Shown piece by piece: positions 16,195 through 23,452 of a stretch of DNA of 36,282 nucleotides. The DNA comes from a virus. The first letter of the stretch is position 1. Every line of letters starts with the position of its first letter. The position numbers and the translations under genes were made by a program. The stretch covers positions 1-36,282 of IMG/VR virus record IMGVR_UViG_3300020442_001006; one strand, given 5' to 3'. A model generated the notes under the pieces. That model worked only from the letters and a program-made list of their open reading frames with translations. It was not told where the DNA came from and searched no databases.

Positions 16195-16668
16195 ATGAAT
16201 TTTGAAACTCTTCGTAATAAATTTGAAAAACTAAAAGAGGATTGGGCAGAAGATAGTCATGTAGATTTTCAGTTTAAGAATAAACAATACACTGCTGACT
16301 TAGGTCAACTTGCACTTGACATCCCTTTCCAACACAATAAATACTTATGCCACTACACGGATATCTCTCAAATTAAAACTTCACTAGAATTTGAAATTCG
16401 CAAAATGGTTAAAGAAAAGCGTGAGTACTACGGAGGAGAAGCTGACGCACAGACCTATGCAAAGAAACCATTTGGCAACAGTATTAAAACATCTGAAAAG
16501 ATGAAAGTTTATCTAGAGTCTGATGAGGAAATCATTAACCTAGAAGCAAAGATCAAATATCTAGACCAGATGCTTTACTGGTTAGATCAGGTCATGAAAC
16601 AAATTTCTAATAGAGGTTTTCAAGTTAAGAGTGCCATTGAGTGGGAGAAATTTATCAATGGACAGTAA
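16195..16668 (+). CDS. uvsY: UvsY recombination mediator
   Basis: This 157-residue protein (T4 UvsY has 137) loads the UvsX recombinase onto gp32-covered single-stranded DNA. It is recognised by overall resemblance (opening MNFETLRNKFEKLKEDWAED; the SLEFEIRKMVKEKREYYGGE helix) and by the central KTSEKMKVYLESDEEI segment. A helical C-terminus (YLDQMLYWLDQVMKQISNRG) would support hexamer formation. It is directly followed by uvsW with a TAATG overlap, a pairing seen in T4-like cyanophages. No close promoter was found; only three bases separate it from the structural gene upstream. Confidence 0.88.
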   Translation: MNFETLRNKFEKLKEDWAEDSHVDFQFKNKQYTADLGQLALDIPFQHNKYLCHYTDISQIKTSLEFEIRKMVKEKREYYGGEADAQTYAKKPFGNSIKTSEKMKVYLESDEEIINLEAKIKYLDQMLYWLDQVMKQISNRGFQVKSAIEWEKFINGQ

Positions 16669-18131
16669 TGACACAACTCTCAGTACAAAAGAAAAATGAG
16701 GTCTATGTTAGGATTACTACTAAAGAACCACACGTTCACCATGAGTTAGCAGATTACTTTTCATTTGAAGTACCAGAAGCAAAGTTCTTAAAAAGAAATC
16801 CTAGGTATAAGTATTGGGATGGAACTATCCATCTATACTCACCTGCCACTGGTGAACTGTATCATGGTTTGATGAACCACTTACACACGTGGGCAGACGA
16901 AAGACAATACCAGATATCCTACGAGAAGGATGCCTGGTATGGTGATATCCACGAGGAGAATGATTTTGTTTCTCCCCGTGGTGTTAAATTGTTTATGGAT
17001 AAAATCTGTAATATCAAACCACGTGATTACCAATACAAAGCAGTGTATGAGGCAATCAAAAATAACCGTAAGTTATTGCTTTCTCCTACTGGCAGTGGAA
17101 AATCTTTGATGATCTACTCTCTCGTCAGATACTATGCTGCCACCAACAAGAAGATACTTATAATCGTCCCAACTACATCCCTTGTGGAGCAAATGGTCAA
17201 TGACTTTATTGACTACGGATGGAACGCCGACGATTTTATTCATAAGATCTATGGTGGTAAGGATAAGAATACTGATAAAAATATTATTATATCTACTTGG
17301 CAATCTATCTACAAGTTTCCCAAGAGATACTTTGATGACATTGATTGTGTCATTGGAGACGAGGCACATCTATTTAAGAGTAAATCCCTCACTGGGATTA
17401 TGACTAAGTTACATAACGCAAAGTATCGCTTTGGTTTTACTGGAACTTTAGATGGGTCCAAGACTCATAAGTGGGTGTTAGAAGGTTTATTTGGTTCTTG
17501 TGATAGGGTAACAAAAACTGATGACCTAATCAAGTCTGGATACCTATCACGTTTTAGAATCAAGATATTATTATGTCAACACGCACCTCAGCATTTTGAA
17601 TCTTACCACGATGAAATAGATTATCTGGTTGAGCATAAGGGTAGAAATAACCTCATCAAAAATTTGGTCAAAGACCTTGATGGCAATACGCTTGTGCTCT
17701 TCAACTACATTGAGAAGCACGGCGAACCTTTGCATGAGTTGATAAATAATACAGTAGAAGAAGATCGCAAGGTTTTCTTTGTACATGGCGGCACCGAAGT
17801 TGAAGATCGTGAAGAAGTTCGTTTAATTACCGAACAAGAAGATAATGCAATTATTGTAGCATCCTATGGAACATTTTCAACAGGGATTAACATTAAAAGA
17901 TTACACAATATTATCTTTGCTTCTCCTAGTAAGTCTCGTATCCGTAACCTCCAATCCATCGGACGTGTTCTCAGAAAAGGAGAGGGGAAGGACATAGCAA
18001 CGCTATACGATATTGCTGATAATATTGGCGGACAAAATTATACACTTAAACATTTAAACGAAAGAGTTAACATTTATAATGAGGAGAACTTCAAGTATGA
18101 AGTTATCAAAGTCAACCTAAGAGCAAACTAA
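16668..18131 (+). CDS. uvsW: UvsW RNA/DNA helicase (superfamily 2)
   Basis: This 487-residue helicase unwinds branched DNA and R-loops and helps switch T4-type phages from origin to recombination-driven replication. SF2 motifs are intact: Walker A SPTGSGKS at 139-146, motif Ib/Ia IIVPTTSLVEQM near 165, DEAH at 231-234, FTGT at 257-260, and motifs V/VI near 400-430 (ASYGTFSTGINIKRLH, QSIGRVLRKGEGK). The N-terminal 100 residues with YKYWDGTIHLY match the UvsW DNA-binding domain. ATG 16668 overlaps the uvsY stop (TAATG). A GTG nine codons upstream is also in frame but less likely. Confidence 0.95.
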   Translation: MTQLSVQKKNEVYVRITTKEPHVHHELADYFSFEVPEAKFLKRNPRYKYWDGTIHLYSPATGELYHGLMNHLHTWADERQYQISYEKDAWYGDIHEENDFVSPRGVKLFMDKICNIKPRDYQYKAVYEAIKNNRKLLLSPTGSGKSLMIYSLVRYYAATNKKILIIVPTTSLVEQMVNDFIDYGWNADDFIHKIYGGKDKNTDKNIIISTWQSIYKFPKRYFDDIDCVIGDEAHLFKSKSLTGIMTKLHNAKYRFGFTGTLDGSKTHKWVLEGLFGSCDRVTKTDDLIKSGYLSRFRIKILLCQHAPQHFESYHDEIDYLVEHKGRNNLIKNLVKDLDGNTLVLFNYIEKHGEPLHELINNTVEEDRKVFFVHGGTEVEDREEVRLITEQEDNAIIVASYGTFSTGINIKRLHNIIFASPSKSRIRNLQSIGRVLRKGEGKDIATLYDIADNIGGQNYTLKHLNERVNIYNEENFKYEVIKVNLRAN

Positions 18132-18132
18132 T

Positions 18133-18567
18133 ATGGAGGATAAAAAACCAAAAAACGTGGAAGATGATTTTATTGCTACAATTAAATTAATTACTGGTGA
18201 GGAACTTATCTCATCAGTCTCATATATGCCAGATGATGACAGTCTAGTTCTAGAAGGTCCAATGGTAGTGAGTAGAGTTGATTCGCAACAAAAAGATGTT
18301 CGCATTAATGGTTTTGCTCTACAAGAATGGATGGCGTCTACATTTGATCAAATGTTTGTCTTACCTAAGGCACATGTAATTACCATGACTGAAATTGAAG
18401 ACGTACAGATTCAACAGTTTTATAAAGAATGTGTACATAGACATGCTACTCAGGTAGAAATGTTTAGAGATACATTTGAACCAAAAAAGTTTAACCGCAA
18501 CATGGGTAGATTAGGATCTACAAAAGAAACGAGAAAGAGCTTAGAAGACTTATTTAATAAAAGCTAG
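18133..18567 (+). CDS. Sm-like-fold candidate protein, unknown function
   Basis: A 144-residue protein whose first half follows a small beta-barrel pattern: FIATIKLITGEELISSVSY, then an acidic turn PDDDS and LVLEGPMVVSRV. This pattern resembles Sm/LSm-type RNA-binding barrels and recurs in the genes at 34022 and 34419. The second half is helical (QQFYKECVHRHATQVEMFRD) and ends in a basic-acidic tail. It begins two bases after uvsW. I consider it a real conserved cyanophage gene; the RNA-binding idea is inference. Confidence 0.7.
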   Translation: MEDKKPKNVEDDFIATIKLITGEELISSVSYMPDDDSLVLEGPMVVSRVDSQQKDVRINGFALQEWMASTFDQMFVLPKAHVITMTEIEDVQIQQFYKECVHRHATQVEMFRDTFEPKKFNRNMGRLGSTKETRKSLEDLFNKS

Positions 18568-18616
18568 AACCTTCCGTTGAACCCTTACAGAGTTAGTCTA
18601 CTGCGTTTGTCATCCG

Positions 18617-18657
18617 TTGTCAACCCCCTTGACAATGTGCCTGTTGTCACCTATACT
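18617..18657 (+). promoter_or_regulatory. Sigma70-type promoter for gp55, with a palindrome over the -35
   Basis: TTGACA (18629-18634) and TATACT (18652-18657) are separated by 17 bases, near consensus for host sigma70. TTGTCAA (18617-18623) and TTGACAA (18629-18635) form a perfect 7-bp inverted repeat around CCCCC. The right arm contains the -35, so the repeat could be an operator or an upstream terminator. The 103-base gap from 18568 to 18670 holds no other gene. Confidence 0.85.
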
Positions 18658-18670
18658 GAAAATAACAGAA

Positions 18671-19168
18671 ATGCCTAGGATGAGAAAAAAGACTGAATAT
18701 TACGTCAACAATAAGGAATTTCTAGAAGCGATTACTGTCTATCGTAATGCTGTTATAAAAGCACGTGAGGCAGAGGATCCCCGACCTCGTGTACCAAATT
18801 ACATTGGTGAGTGCTTCTTGAAGATTGCTACACACTTATCATACAAACCAAACTTTGTCAACTACATGTTCCGTGAGGACATGATCTGTGACGGCATTGA
18901 AAACTGCCTCCAGTATATTGACAACTTTAATCCAGAGAAATCTTCTAACCCATTTGCATACTTCACTCAGATCATTTACTATGCATTTTTGCGTAGGATC
19001 CAGAAGGAGAAGAAGCAAATGGAAATCAAGAATAAAATTCTTGAGAAGTCAGGCTACGATGAAGTCATGCACACAGACACATATGATGGTACAATGGCAG
19101 GCATGAATGCATCACATTCTGATATGGGAAGCATCAAAGAAAACATTGAAATCAAGATGAACCGATAA
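18671..19168 (+). CDS. gp55: Late-transcription sigma factor
   Basis: A 165-residue gp55 homologue (T4 has 185). It carries a divergent sigma region 2: NYIGECFLKIATHLSYKPNFVNYMFREDMICDGIENCLQ is the core-binding segment in outline, followed by NPFAYFTQIIYYAFLRRIQKEKKQ, the region that contacts late promoters. It would redirect host RNA polymerase to the ATAAATA motifs upstream of the virion genes. A near-consensus sigma70 promoter lies immediately upstream, consistent with earlier expression by host sigma. ATG 18671 or 18680 may be used. Neither has a standard ribosome binding site, and the predicted leader is only about 7-16 bases. Confidence 0.93.
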   Translation: MPRMRKKTEYYVNNKEFLEAITVYRNAVIKAREAEDPRPRVPNYIGECFLKIATHLSYKPNFVNYMFREDMICDGIENCLQYIDNFNPEKSSNPFAYFTQIIYYAFLRRIQKEKKQMEIKNKILEKSGYDEVMHTDTYDGTMAGMNASHSDMGSIKENIEIKMNR

Positions 19169-19332
19169 TGGATGAAGATCATTTGCCACCACATTTGAAT
19201 GATCTGTGGGAAGACATGGATCGCCTCAATGCAATGTATGAAGAACTTATGTGGGACCATGATGTTCCACTTGAGTTTATAGCAGACTATAAAAATAACC
19301 GCATCATTATAAAACCATATGAATCTTCTTGA
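19168..19332 (+). CDS. 54-residue acidic small protein
   Basis: Begins in a TAATG overlap with the gp55 stop and is 54 residues long. It is rich in Asp/Glu and aromatic residues (MDEDHLPPHLNDLWEDMDRL, AMYEELMWDHD), with a final beta-like YKNNRIIIKPYE. The coupled start and continuity of the operon support it as a gene. Small acidic phage proteins sometimes bind host factors, but nothing specific can be read here. Confidence 0.6.
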   Translation: MDEDHLPPHLNDLWEDMDRLNAMYEELMWDHDVPLEFIADYKNNRIIIKPYESS

Positions 19333-19420
19333 AGTTCAACTTGCAGTTGTCAAAAAGATGAGAGAGATGTATCCTAATTATAGAGCATCTTTTAAAATCA
19401 AAACAACACTCATCCCATGA
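19319..19420 (+). CDS. 33-residue small ORF
   Basis: A 33-codon ORF overlaps the previous gene by 14 bases and the next one by ATGA. It would encode a basic, partly helical peptide (LLEVQLAVVKKMREMYPNYR). Evidence is limited to the tight overlap with both neighbours; it may simply be a coupling relay for translation. Confidence 0.4.
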   Translation: MNLLEVQLAVVKKMREMYPNYRASFKIKTTLIP

Positions 19421-19953
19421 ACATCTTTGTAACTGATCCATCACCAAAAAAATCTGCTCAGGTTTTACCTGATAAACATGTAGTAAAAATGCCACTGGAA
19501 ACATGTCAAATGTTATCAGTCATTTTCTCTCATTGGTATTATGATTGGGGTGATGATATAGTTTGCAAACAAGATGGTACACCATACAAAGTTGCTAAAG
19601 GTGCATTCAGAAATCATCCATGTACTGTATGGGCTGCTGATAGTTTATACAACACTGCTTGGTTAATCCAACATGGTTGTGCTTTGTCAGCAGAATACAA
19701 TCACAGGTATGGAAAGAAGCATGGTTGTGCAGACACTTTGTTTCAAGCAAAGAAAATGTTTCAAAAATTTACAGGGGAAGCAATAACATCCTACGGTATG
19801 GCAGATAATTTTGCACGTGCAATGCCCGACGAGTATAAACATGACACCAGCATTGACACTTTTACTGCATACAAAAAATATATTGCTAGTAAACCTTGGG
19901 TCTCTTCTAATTATCTACGTGACCCATCTAGAAAACCAGAATGGATAACATGA
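19417..19953 (+). CDS. Conserved phage protein, possible distant link to pyrimidine-dimer glycosylases
   Basis: This 178-residue protein opens with NIFVTDPSPKKSAQVLPDKH followed by VVKMPLETCQML. It has several conserved-looking His/Trp positions (HPCTVWAADSLYNTAWLIQH) and an EYNHRYGKKHGC motif. The DKHVVKMPLE and E-Y-x-x-R-Y-G-K patterns recall a phage/bacterial family sometimes annotated as pyrimidine dimer DNA glycosylase, but I cannot identify catalytic residues with confidence. Its position among recombination genes would fit DNA repair. No signal peptide or membrane segment. Confidence 0.65.
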   Translation: MNIFVTDPSPKKSAQVLPDKHVVKMPLETCQMLSVIFSHWYYDWGDDIVCKQDGTPYKVAKGAFRNHPCTVWAADSLYNTAWLIQHGCALSAEYNHRYGKKHGCADTLFQAKKMFQKFTGEAITSYGMADNFARAMPDEYKHDTSIDTFTAYKKYIASKPWVSSNYLRDPSRKPEWIT

Positions 19954-20159
19954 TATTTCTATCTTGTCCTCCTGTGTACACATTACCTGGCACATGGACA
20001 AAATGCAACGCATTAATACCACACTATAATGCAAACCCAAACCTCACATTTACTATATCTGTTTTTACACTGTTCACATTGTTGACAGTGTTTACTTTGT
20101 ATAAAGCATTCTTTAATAATAAAGGTCTTAGAGATCCTTGGGATGACCACGATGATTAA
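19950..20159 (+). CDS. Small membrane protein, unknown function
   Basis: The 69-residue protein starts by ATGA overlap at 19950 (an ATG three codons upstream at 19941 is also possible). Residues 33-53 (TFTISVFTLFTLLTVFTLYKA) form one clear transmembrane helix. The tail KGLRDPWDDHDD is charged. The N-terminal part has two Cys and several Pro, so it may face the periplasm. No family recognised. Confidence 0.6.
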   Translation: MIFLSCPPVYTLPGTWTKCNALIPHYNANPNLTFTISVFTLFTLLTVFTLYKAFFNNKGLRDPWDDHDD

Positions 20160-20168
20160 TTAATAACT

Positions 20169-20348
20169 ATGAGACTAACACAAGAAGTAATTGATAAAAT
20201 TCAACTAGCAATGGTACACACCAAAAAAGATGGTAGTACTAATTGGAAAGATGGTGATGAACTTGATGTTTGTCTTGCTGGCACATTTGCTGGTGATAAG
20301 TTTATTACTATTATTAATAGAACACGTAGCAGCACAACTAAACGATGA
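20169..20348 (+). CDS. 59-residue small protein upstream of gp47
   Basis: This 59-codon ORF begins nine bases after the previous stop and overlaps gp47 by ATGA. It reads MRLTQEVIDKIQLAMVHTKK at the start and then NWKDGDELDVCLAG and GDKFITIINRTR. It is soluble, with a helix and then beta strands. The operon-like junctions and reasonable composition support it; there is no functional clue. Confidence 0.6.
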   Translation: MRLTQEVIDKIQLAMVHTKKDGSTNWKDGDELDVCLAGTFAGDKFITIINRTRSSTTKR

Positions 20349-21385
20349 AAATTGCTATCATCACAGATCAACATTTAGATGGACGTAAAGGTTCTCTTGC
20401 TTTCTGGAATTACTTTCAGAAATTTTATGATGAAATCTTTTTTCCTACATTAGAGAAAGAAGGTATTGACTTAGTACTTGACTTGGGTGATACGTTTGAC
20501 AACCGAAAGTCAATGGACTTCAATACTTTCGCTAGGATCAAAACAAATTACTTTGATAGACTTAAAAATTATAGTGTGTATATGATTCTTGGAAATCATA
20601 CTACTTATTATAAGAATACTAGTCATATCAATTCTCCTGAATTGCTTCTAGAACAATACGATAATATTAAAATTTTTAGTGAACCATATGAGTGTTCATT
20701 TGGTAGTAAAAATTTTCTGTTGTTGCCTTGGATCAATAGTGCAAACGCCGAAAACTCTGAGTGGTTTATTAAAAACAGCAATGCAGATATTTGTTGTGGT
20801 CACTTAGAGATTGATGGGTTTGAAGTAACGCCAGGAATGTTGTTTGGTGGTGGACGTTCTGCAAAGGACTTTAGTAGGTTTGGGCGTGTATGGTCTGGTC
20901 ATTTTCACCACAAATCTAAGAAAGGTAATATTCAATACTTGGGCAATCCTTACCAGATGTTCTGGAATGATTATAAGGATACTAGAGGTTTCCATATCTA
21001 TGATACTGAAACTGATAAACTTAAGTTCATTAAAAATCCTTTTGAGATATTTCAAAAAGTTTTCTACAATGATAGTGAGAATGATTATTCCAACTACGAT
21101 ACAAATGCATTGAAGGATTCATTTGTAAAAATTATCGTAGAAGAGAAAACAGACTATATTCAATTTGAAAACTTTATTGAACAGGTTTATTTCAGTGGAG
21201 CATATGATGTAAAAATTGTAGAAACTTTAGTTGACACAGACACTGTTGATGATGTAGACTTGAATGTAAAGGATACTCTAACTCTTCTGTCGGAGTATAT
21301 TGATGAGATTGATCTGTCTGTAGACAAGGGAGATCTTAAAAAAGTTATGCAATCTCTATACATAGAATCATGCGAGGTAGTATAG
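20345..21385 (+). CDS. gp47: Recombination nuclease subunit, SbcD/Mre11 type
   Basis: 346 residues (T4 gp47 has 339). The calcineurin-like phosphoesterase motifs are present: TDQHLDGR at 7-14 (D8, H10), LVLDLGDTFDNRK near 44-55, MILGNHTTYY near 80, ICCGHLEIDGFE, and GHFHHK near 185. The third motif is GNHT rather than the usual GNHD. With gp46 it forms the Mre11/Rad50-like complex that resects DNA ends and degrades host DNA. It starts by ATGA overlap. A short DUF3110-type gene separates it from gp46. Confidence 0.95.
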   Translation: MKIAIITDQHLDGRKGSLAFWNYFQKFYDEIFFPTLEKEGIDLVLDLGDTFDNRKSMDFNTFARIKTNYFDRLKNYSVYMILGNHTTYYKNTSHINSPELLLEQYDNIKIFSEPYECSFGSKNFLLLPWINSANAENSEWFIKNSNADICCGHLEIDGFEVTPGMLFGGGRSAKDFSRFGRVWSGHFHHKSKKGNIQYLGNPYQMFWNDYKDTRGFHIYDTETDKLKFIKNPFEIFQKVFYNDSENDYSNYDTNALKDSFVKIIVEEKTDYIQFENFIEQVYFSGAYDVKIVETLVDTDTVDDVDLNVKDTLTLLSEYIDEIDLSVDKGDLKKVMQSLYIESCEVV

Positions 21386-21388
21386 TGT

Positions 21389-21667
21389 ATGTTTGTCATC
21401 ACTCTCAAAGACCATCCACAAGGAATCTTCTCTGTCTTTGATGAGAAGGACGACCGTATCGTTCCTTTGTTTGAAGATCAGGATGATGCTGTGCGTTATG
21501 TAATGCAACTCTCTGAAGACGAAGAGAATCCAGAGCTCCAAATTGTTAAAGTAGAACCTGAGCAAATTATTCATGCATGTAGATTGCAAGGTCAGAAGTA
21601 TTCTATTATAACTGCTGACGAATTAATTATTCCCCCTGACGATGTGATAAAAGAACCCAAACCATGA
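21389..21667 (+). CDS. DUF3110-type small protein
   Basis: A 92-residue protein (MFVITLKDHPQGIFSVFDEK, then RIVPLFEDQDDAVRYVMQL, LQIVKVEPEQIIHACRLQG and QKYSIITADELIIPP). The pattern matches DUF3110, a small family shared by cyanobacteria and their phages. It has a ferredoxin-like alternation of strands and helices. It is located between gp47 and gp46, where T4 has unrelated small genes, and its stop overlaps the gp46 start by ATGA. This suggests matched expression with the nuclease complex. Function unknown. Confidence 0.8.
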   Translation: MFVITLKDHPQGIFSVFDEKDDRIVPLFEDQDDAVRYVMQLSEDEENPELQIVKVEPEQIIHACRLQGQKYSIITADELIIPPDDVIKEPKP

Positions 21668-23409
21668 TTGTATTTGAAAAAGTTCGTTGGAAAAACTTTC
21701 TTTCTACAGGCAACACCTTCTCAGAAATTAATCTGAACGGATCCAGAACTAATTTAATTGTTGGTCATAATGGATCTGGTAAGTCAACCATCCTAGATGC
21801 GTTGACTTTTTCGCTGTTCGGAAAACCATTTAGAAAGATCAGTAAGGGTATGCTGGTGAATAGTGTCAATGAAAAGGACACTATGGTAGAGATTGAATTT
21901 TCTATTGGAAAGAATCAATACAAAATTGCGAGAGGTATCAAACCAAATAAGTTTGAGATCTATTGTAATGGTAAAATGTGGAATGAAGATGCAAAGGCAG
22001 TAGATCAACAAAAGAATCTAGAACAAAACGTTCTTAAGATGAACTATAAGTCTTTTACTCAAATCGTTGTTCTAGGATCTAGTACCTTTGTTCCTTTTAT
22101 GCGTTTGCCAGGTCAGCAACGCAGAGAAATTATTGAAGACATCTTAGACATTCAAGTATTCTCTGTTATGAATACTAGACTGAAAGATAAGATTAGAGAG
22201 AACAGAGATGTAATCAAAGAATTAGATTACAATCTCCATCTTCTGGATGAGAAGATTGAGTTGCAGAAAAAATATATGCTTGAGATTCAGAAAAAGAATG
22301 AAGCAGAAATTGATAAGAAGAAAGAAAGGATTTCAGTATATCTGCAAGAAGAACTAGAATCTAATGAAAAGATTGTGCAACTATCAGAAGAAATTGCAAC
22401 TCTTACTACCCAGATGGAAGAGTGTTCAAACAGTACTGGTAAGTTAAAACAGTTGAATACTTTCTTGGTGAAGCTTGAGGGTAAACTAAACAAGTGTAAG
22501 AAGGAACATGAGTTTTATTCCAAGAATGAAATTTGTCCTACGTGCAATCAAGATCTAGATAAGAACTTTGTCTTTGCTATGACTGGCAATTTGGATACAA
22601 AGATCAAAGATCTAAACAGCGGTTATGATGAACTAAAGAAAGCAATTACTTCTGAAGAAGAAAGGAACAATAGGTTTGTTGAGTTGTCGCAGCAAGTCAA
22701 CACAGTCAATACAAGTATTGCTGGTGTGAATTATCAACTAGTAACTATTCGTAATCTTGTTTCTTCTCTTGATAGTGAAATCAAAGAACTTGAGAGTTCT
22801 AATCCAGACAAGAAAAAAGAATATAATAAACTAGAAGAACTCCTAACAGAAAAAAATACTGTCAAAAATAATTATGCAGACAGTAAAAAAGATTGCGATG
22901 TATTACAAGCTGCCACTCAACTGTTAAAAGACAGTGGTATTAAAACTAGAATCATCAAGACATATCTTCCTACGATGAATAAACTAATTAACGGTTTCTT
23001 ACAAAGTATGGATTTTTATGTCAACTTTACTCTTGATGAGAACTTTGAAGAGACTATTAAGTCTAGATACCGTGATGTATTTTCATATGAATCTTTCAGT
23101 GAAGGAGAAAAAGCTCGTATTGACATCGCTCTTCTGCTTACTTGGCGTTCTATCGCTAAACTTAAGAATTCTGTGGATACTAACCTCTTGATTCTAGATG
23201 AAATTTTTGATGGATCGCTTGACCAATCAGGCACATCTGATCTAGGATGGATCCTTCGCAACTTTGACGAGAATACAAACGTGTTTGTCATCTCACATAA
23301 ATCTACACTAGATGACAAGTTTGATCGTACTATCTCGGTCAGCAAGGATAAAAATTATTCGGTACTAGAGGAGACAGTTCACGAAGTGACACACGCACTG
23401 ATCGGATGA
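21664..23409 (+). CDS. gp46: Recombination nuclease ATPase subunit, SbcC/Rad50 type
   Basis: 581 residues (T4 gp46 has 560). The N-terminal ABC half has Walker A VGHNGSGKST near residue 34-43. A long charged coiled coil runs from about 175 to 440, interrupted by the zinc hook CPTC at 291-294. The C-terminal half carries the signature motif FSEGEKARIDIAL and Walker B LLILDEIFDGSLD followed by ISHK. It pairs with gp47 for end resection in recombination-dependent replication. All key motifs appear intact. The stop codon lies inside a terminator-like hairpin. Confidence 0.96.
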   Translation: MIVFEKVRWKNFLSTGNTFSEINLNGSRTNLIVGHNGSGKSTILDALTFSLFGKPFRKISKGMLVNSVNEKDTMVEIEFSIGKNQYKIARGIKPNKFEIYCNGKMWNEDAKAVDQQKNLEQNVLKMNYKSFTQIVVLGSSTFVPFMRLPGQQRREIIEDILDIQVFSVMNTRLKDKIRENRDVIKELDYNLHLLDEKIELQKKYMLEIQKKNEAEIDKKKERISVYLQEELESNEKIVQLSEEIATLTTQMEECSNSTGKLKQLNTFLVKLEGKLNKCKKEHEFYSKNEICPTCNQDLDKNFVFAMTGNLDTKIKDLNSGYDELKKAITSEEERNNRFVELSQQVNTVNTSIAGVNYQLVTIRNLVSSLDSEIKELESSNPDKKKEYNKLEELLTEKNTVKNNYADSKKDCDVLQAATQLLKDSGIKTRIIKTYLPTMNKLINGFLQSMDFYVNFTLDENFEETIKSRYRDVFSYESFSEGEKARIDIALLLTWRSIAKLKNSVDTNLLILDEIFDGSLDQSGTSDLGWILRNFDENTNVFVISHKSTLDDKFDRTISVSKDKNYSVLEETVHEVTHALIG

Positions 23410-23428
23410 TCAGTTTCTTTGTTATGCT
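23397..23428 (+). terminator. Hairpin at the gp46 stop with a possible -10 element behind it
   Basis: ACTGATC (23397-23403) pairs perfectly with GATCAGT (23408-23414) around the tetraloop GGAT, followed by a T-rich run TTTCTTTGTT (reading on to 23423). TATGCT at 23423-23428 could be a -10 for the next gene. Its -35 position falls inside the hairpin. Both functions are weakly supported. Confidence 0.45.
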
Positions 23429-23452
23429 ATATGCATCAGCAACAAAGGACAC

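Noticed and set aside
16641-16667. Upstream GTG start for uvsW adding nine residues
   Set aside because: The extension lies within uvsY, has no family support, and the TAATG overlap gives a natural coupled start at 16668.
17742-17748. ATAAATA late-promoter motif inside uvsW
   Set aside because: It lies well within the coding region with no gene start downstream; a chance match is expected for an AT-rich 7-mer in this composition.
20082-20105. TTGACA followed by TATAAA inside the small membrane gene at 19950
   Set aside because: The spacing is only 12 bases, far from the 16-18 needed for a sigma70 promoter, and it lies inside a coding region.
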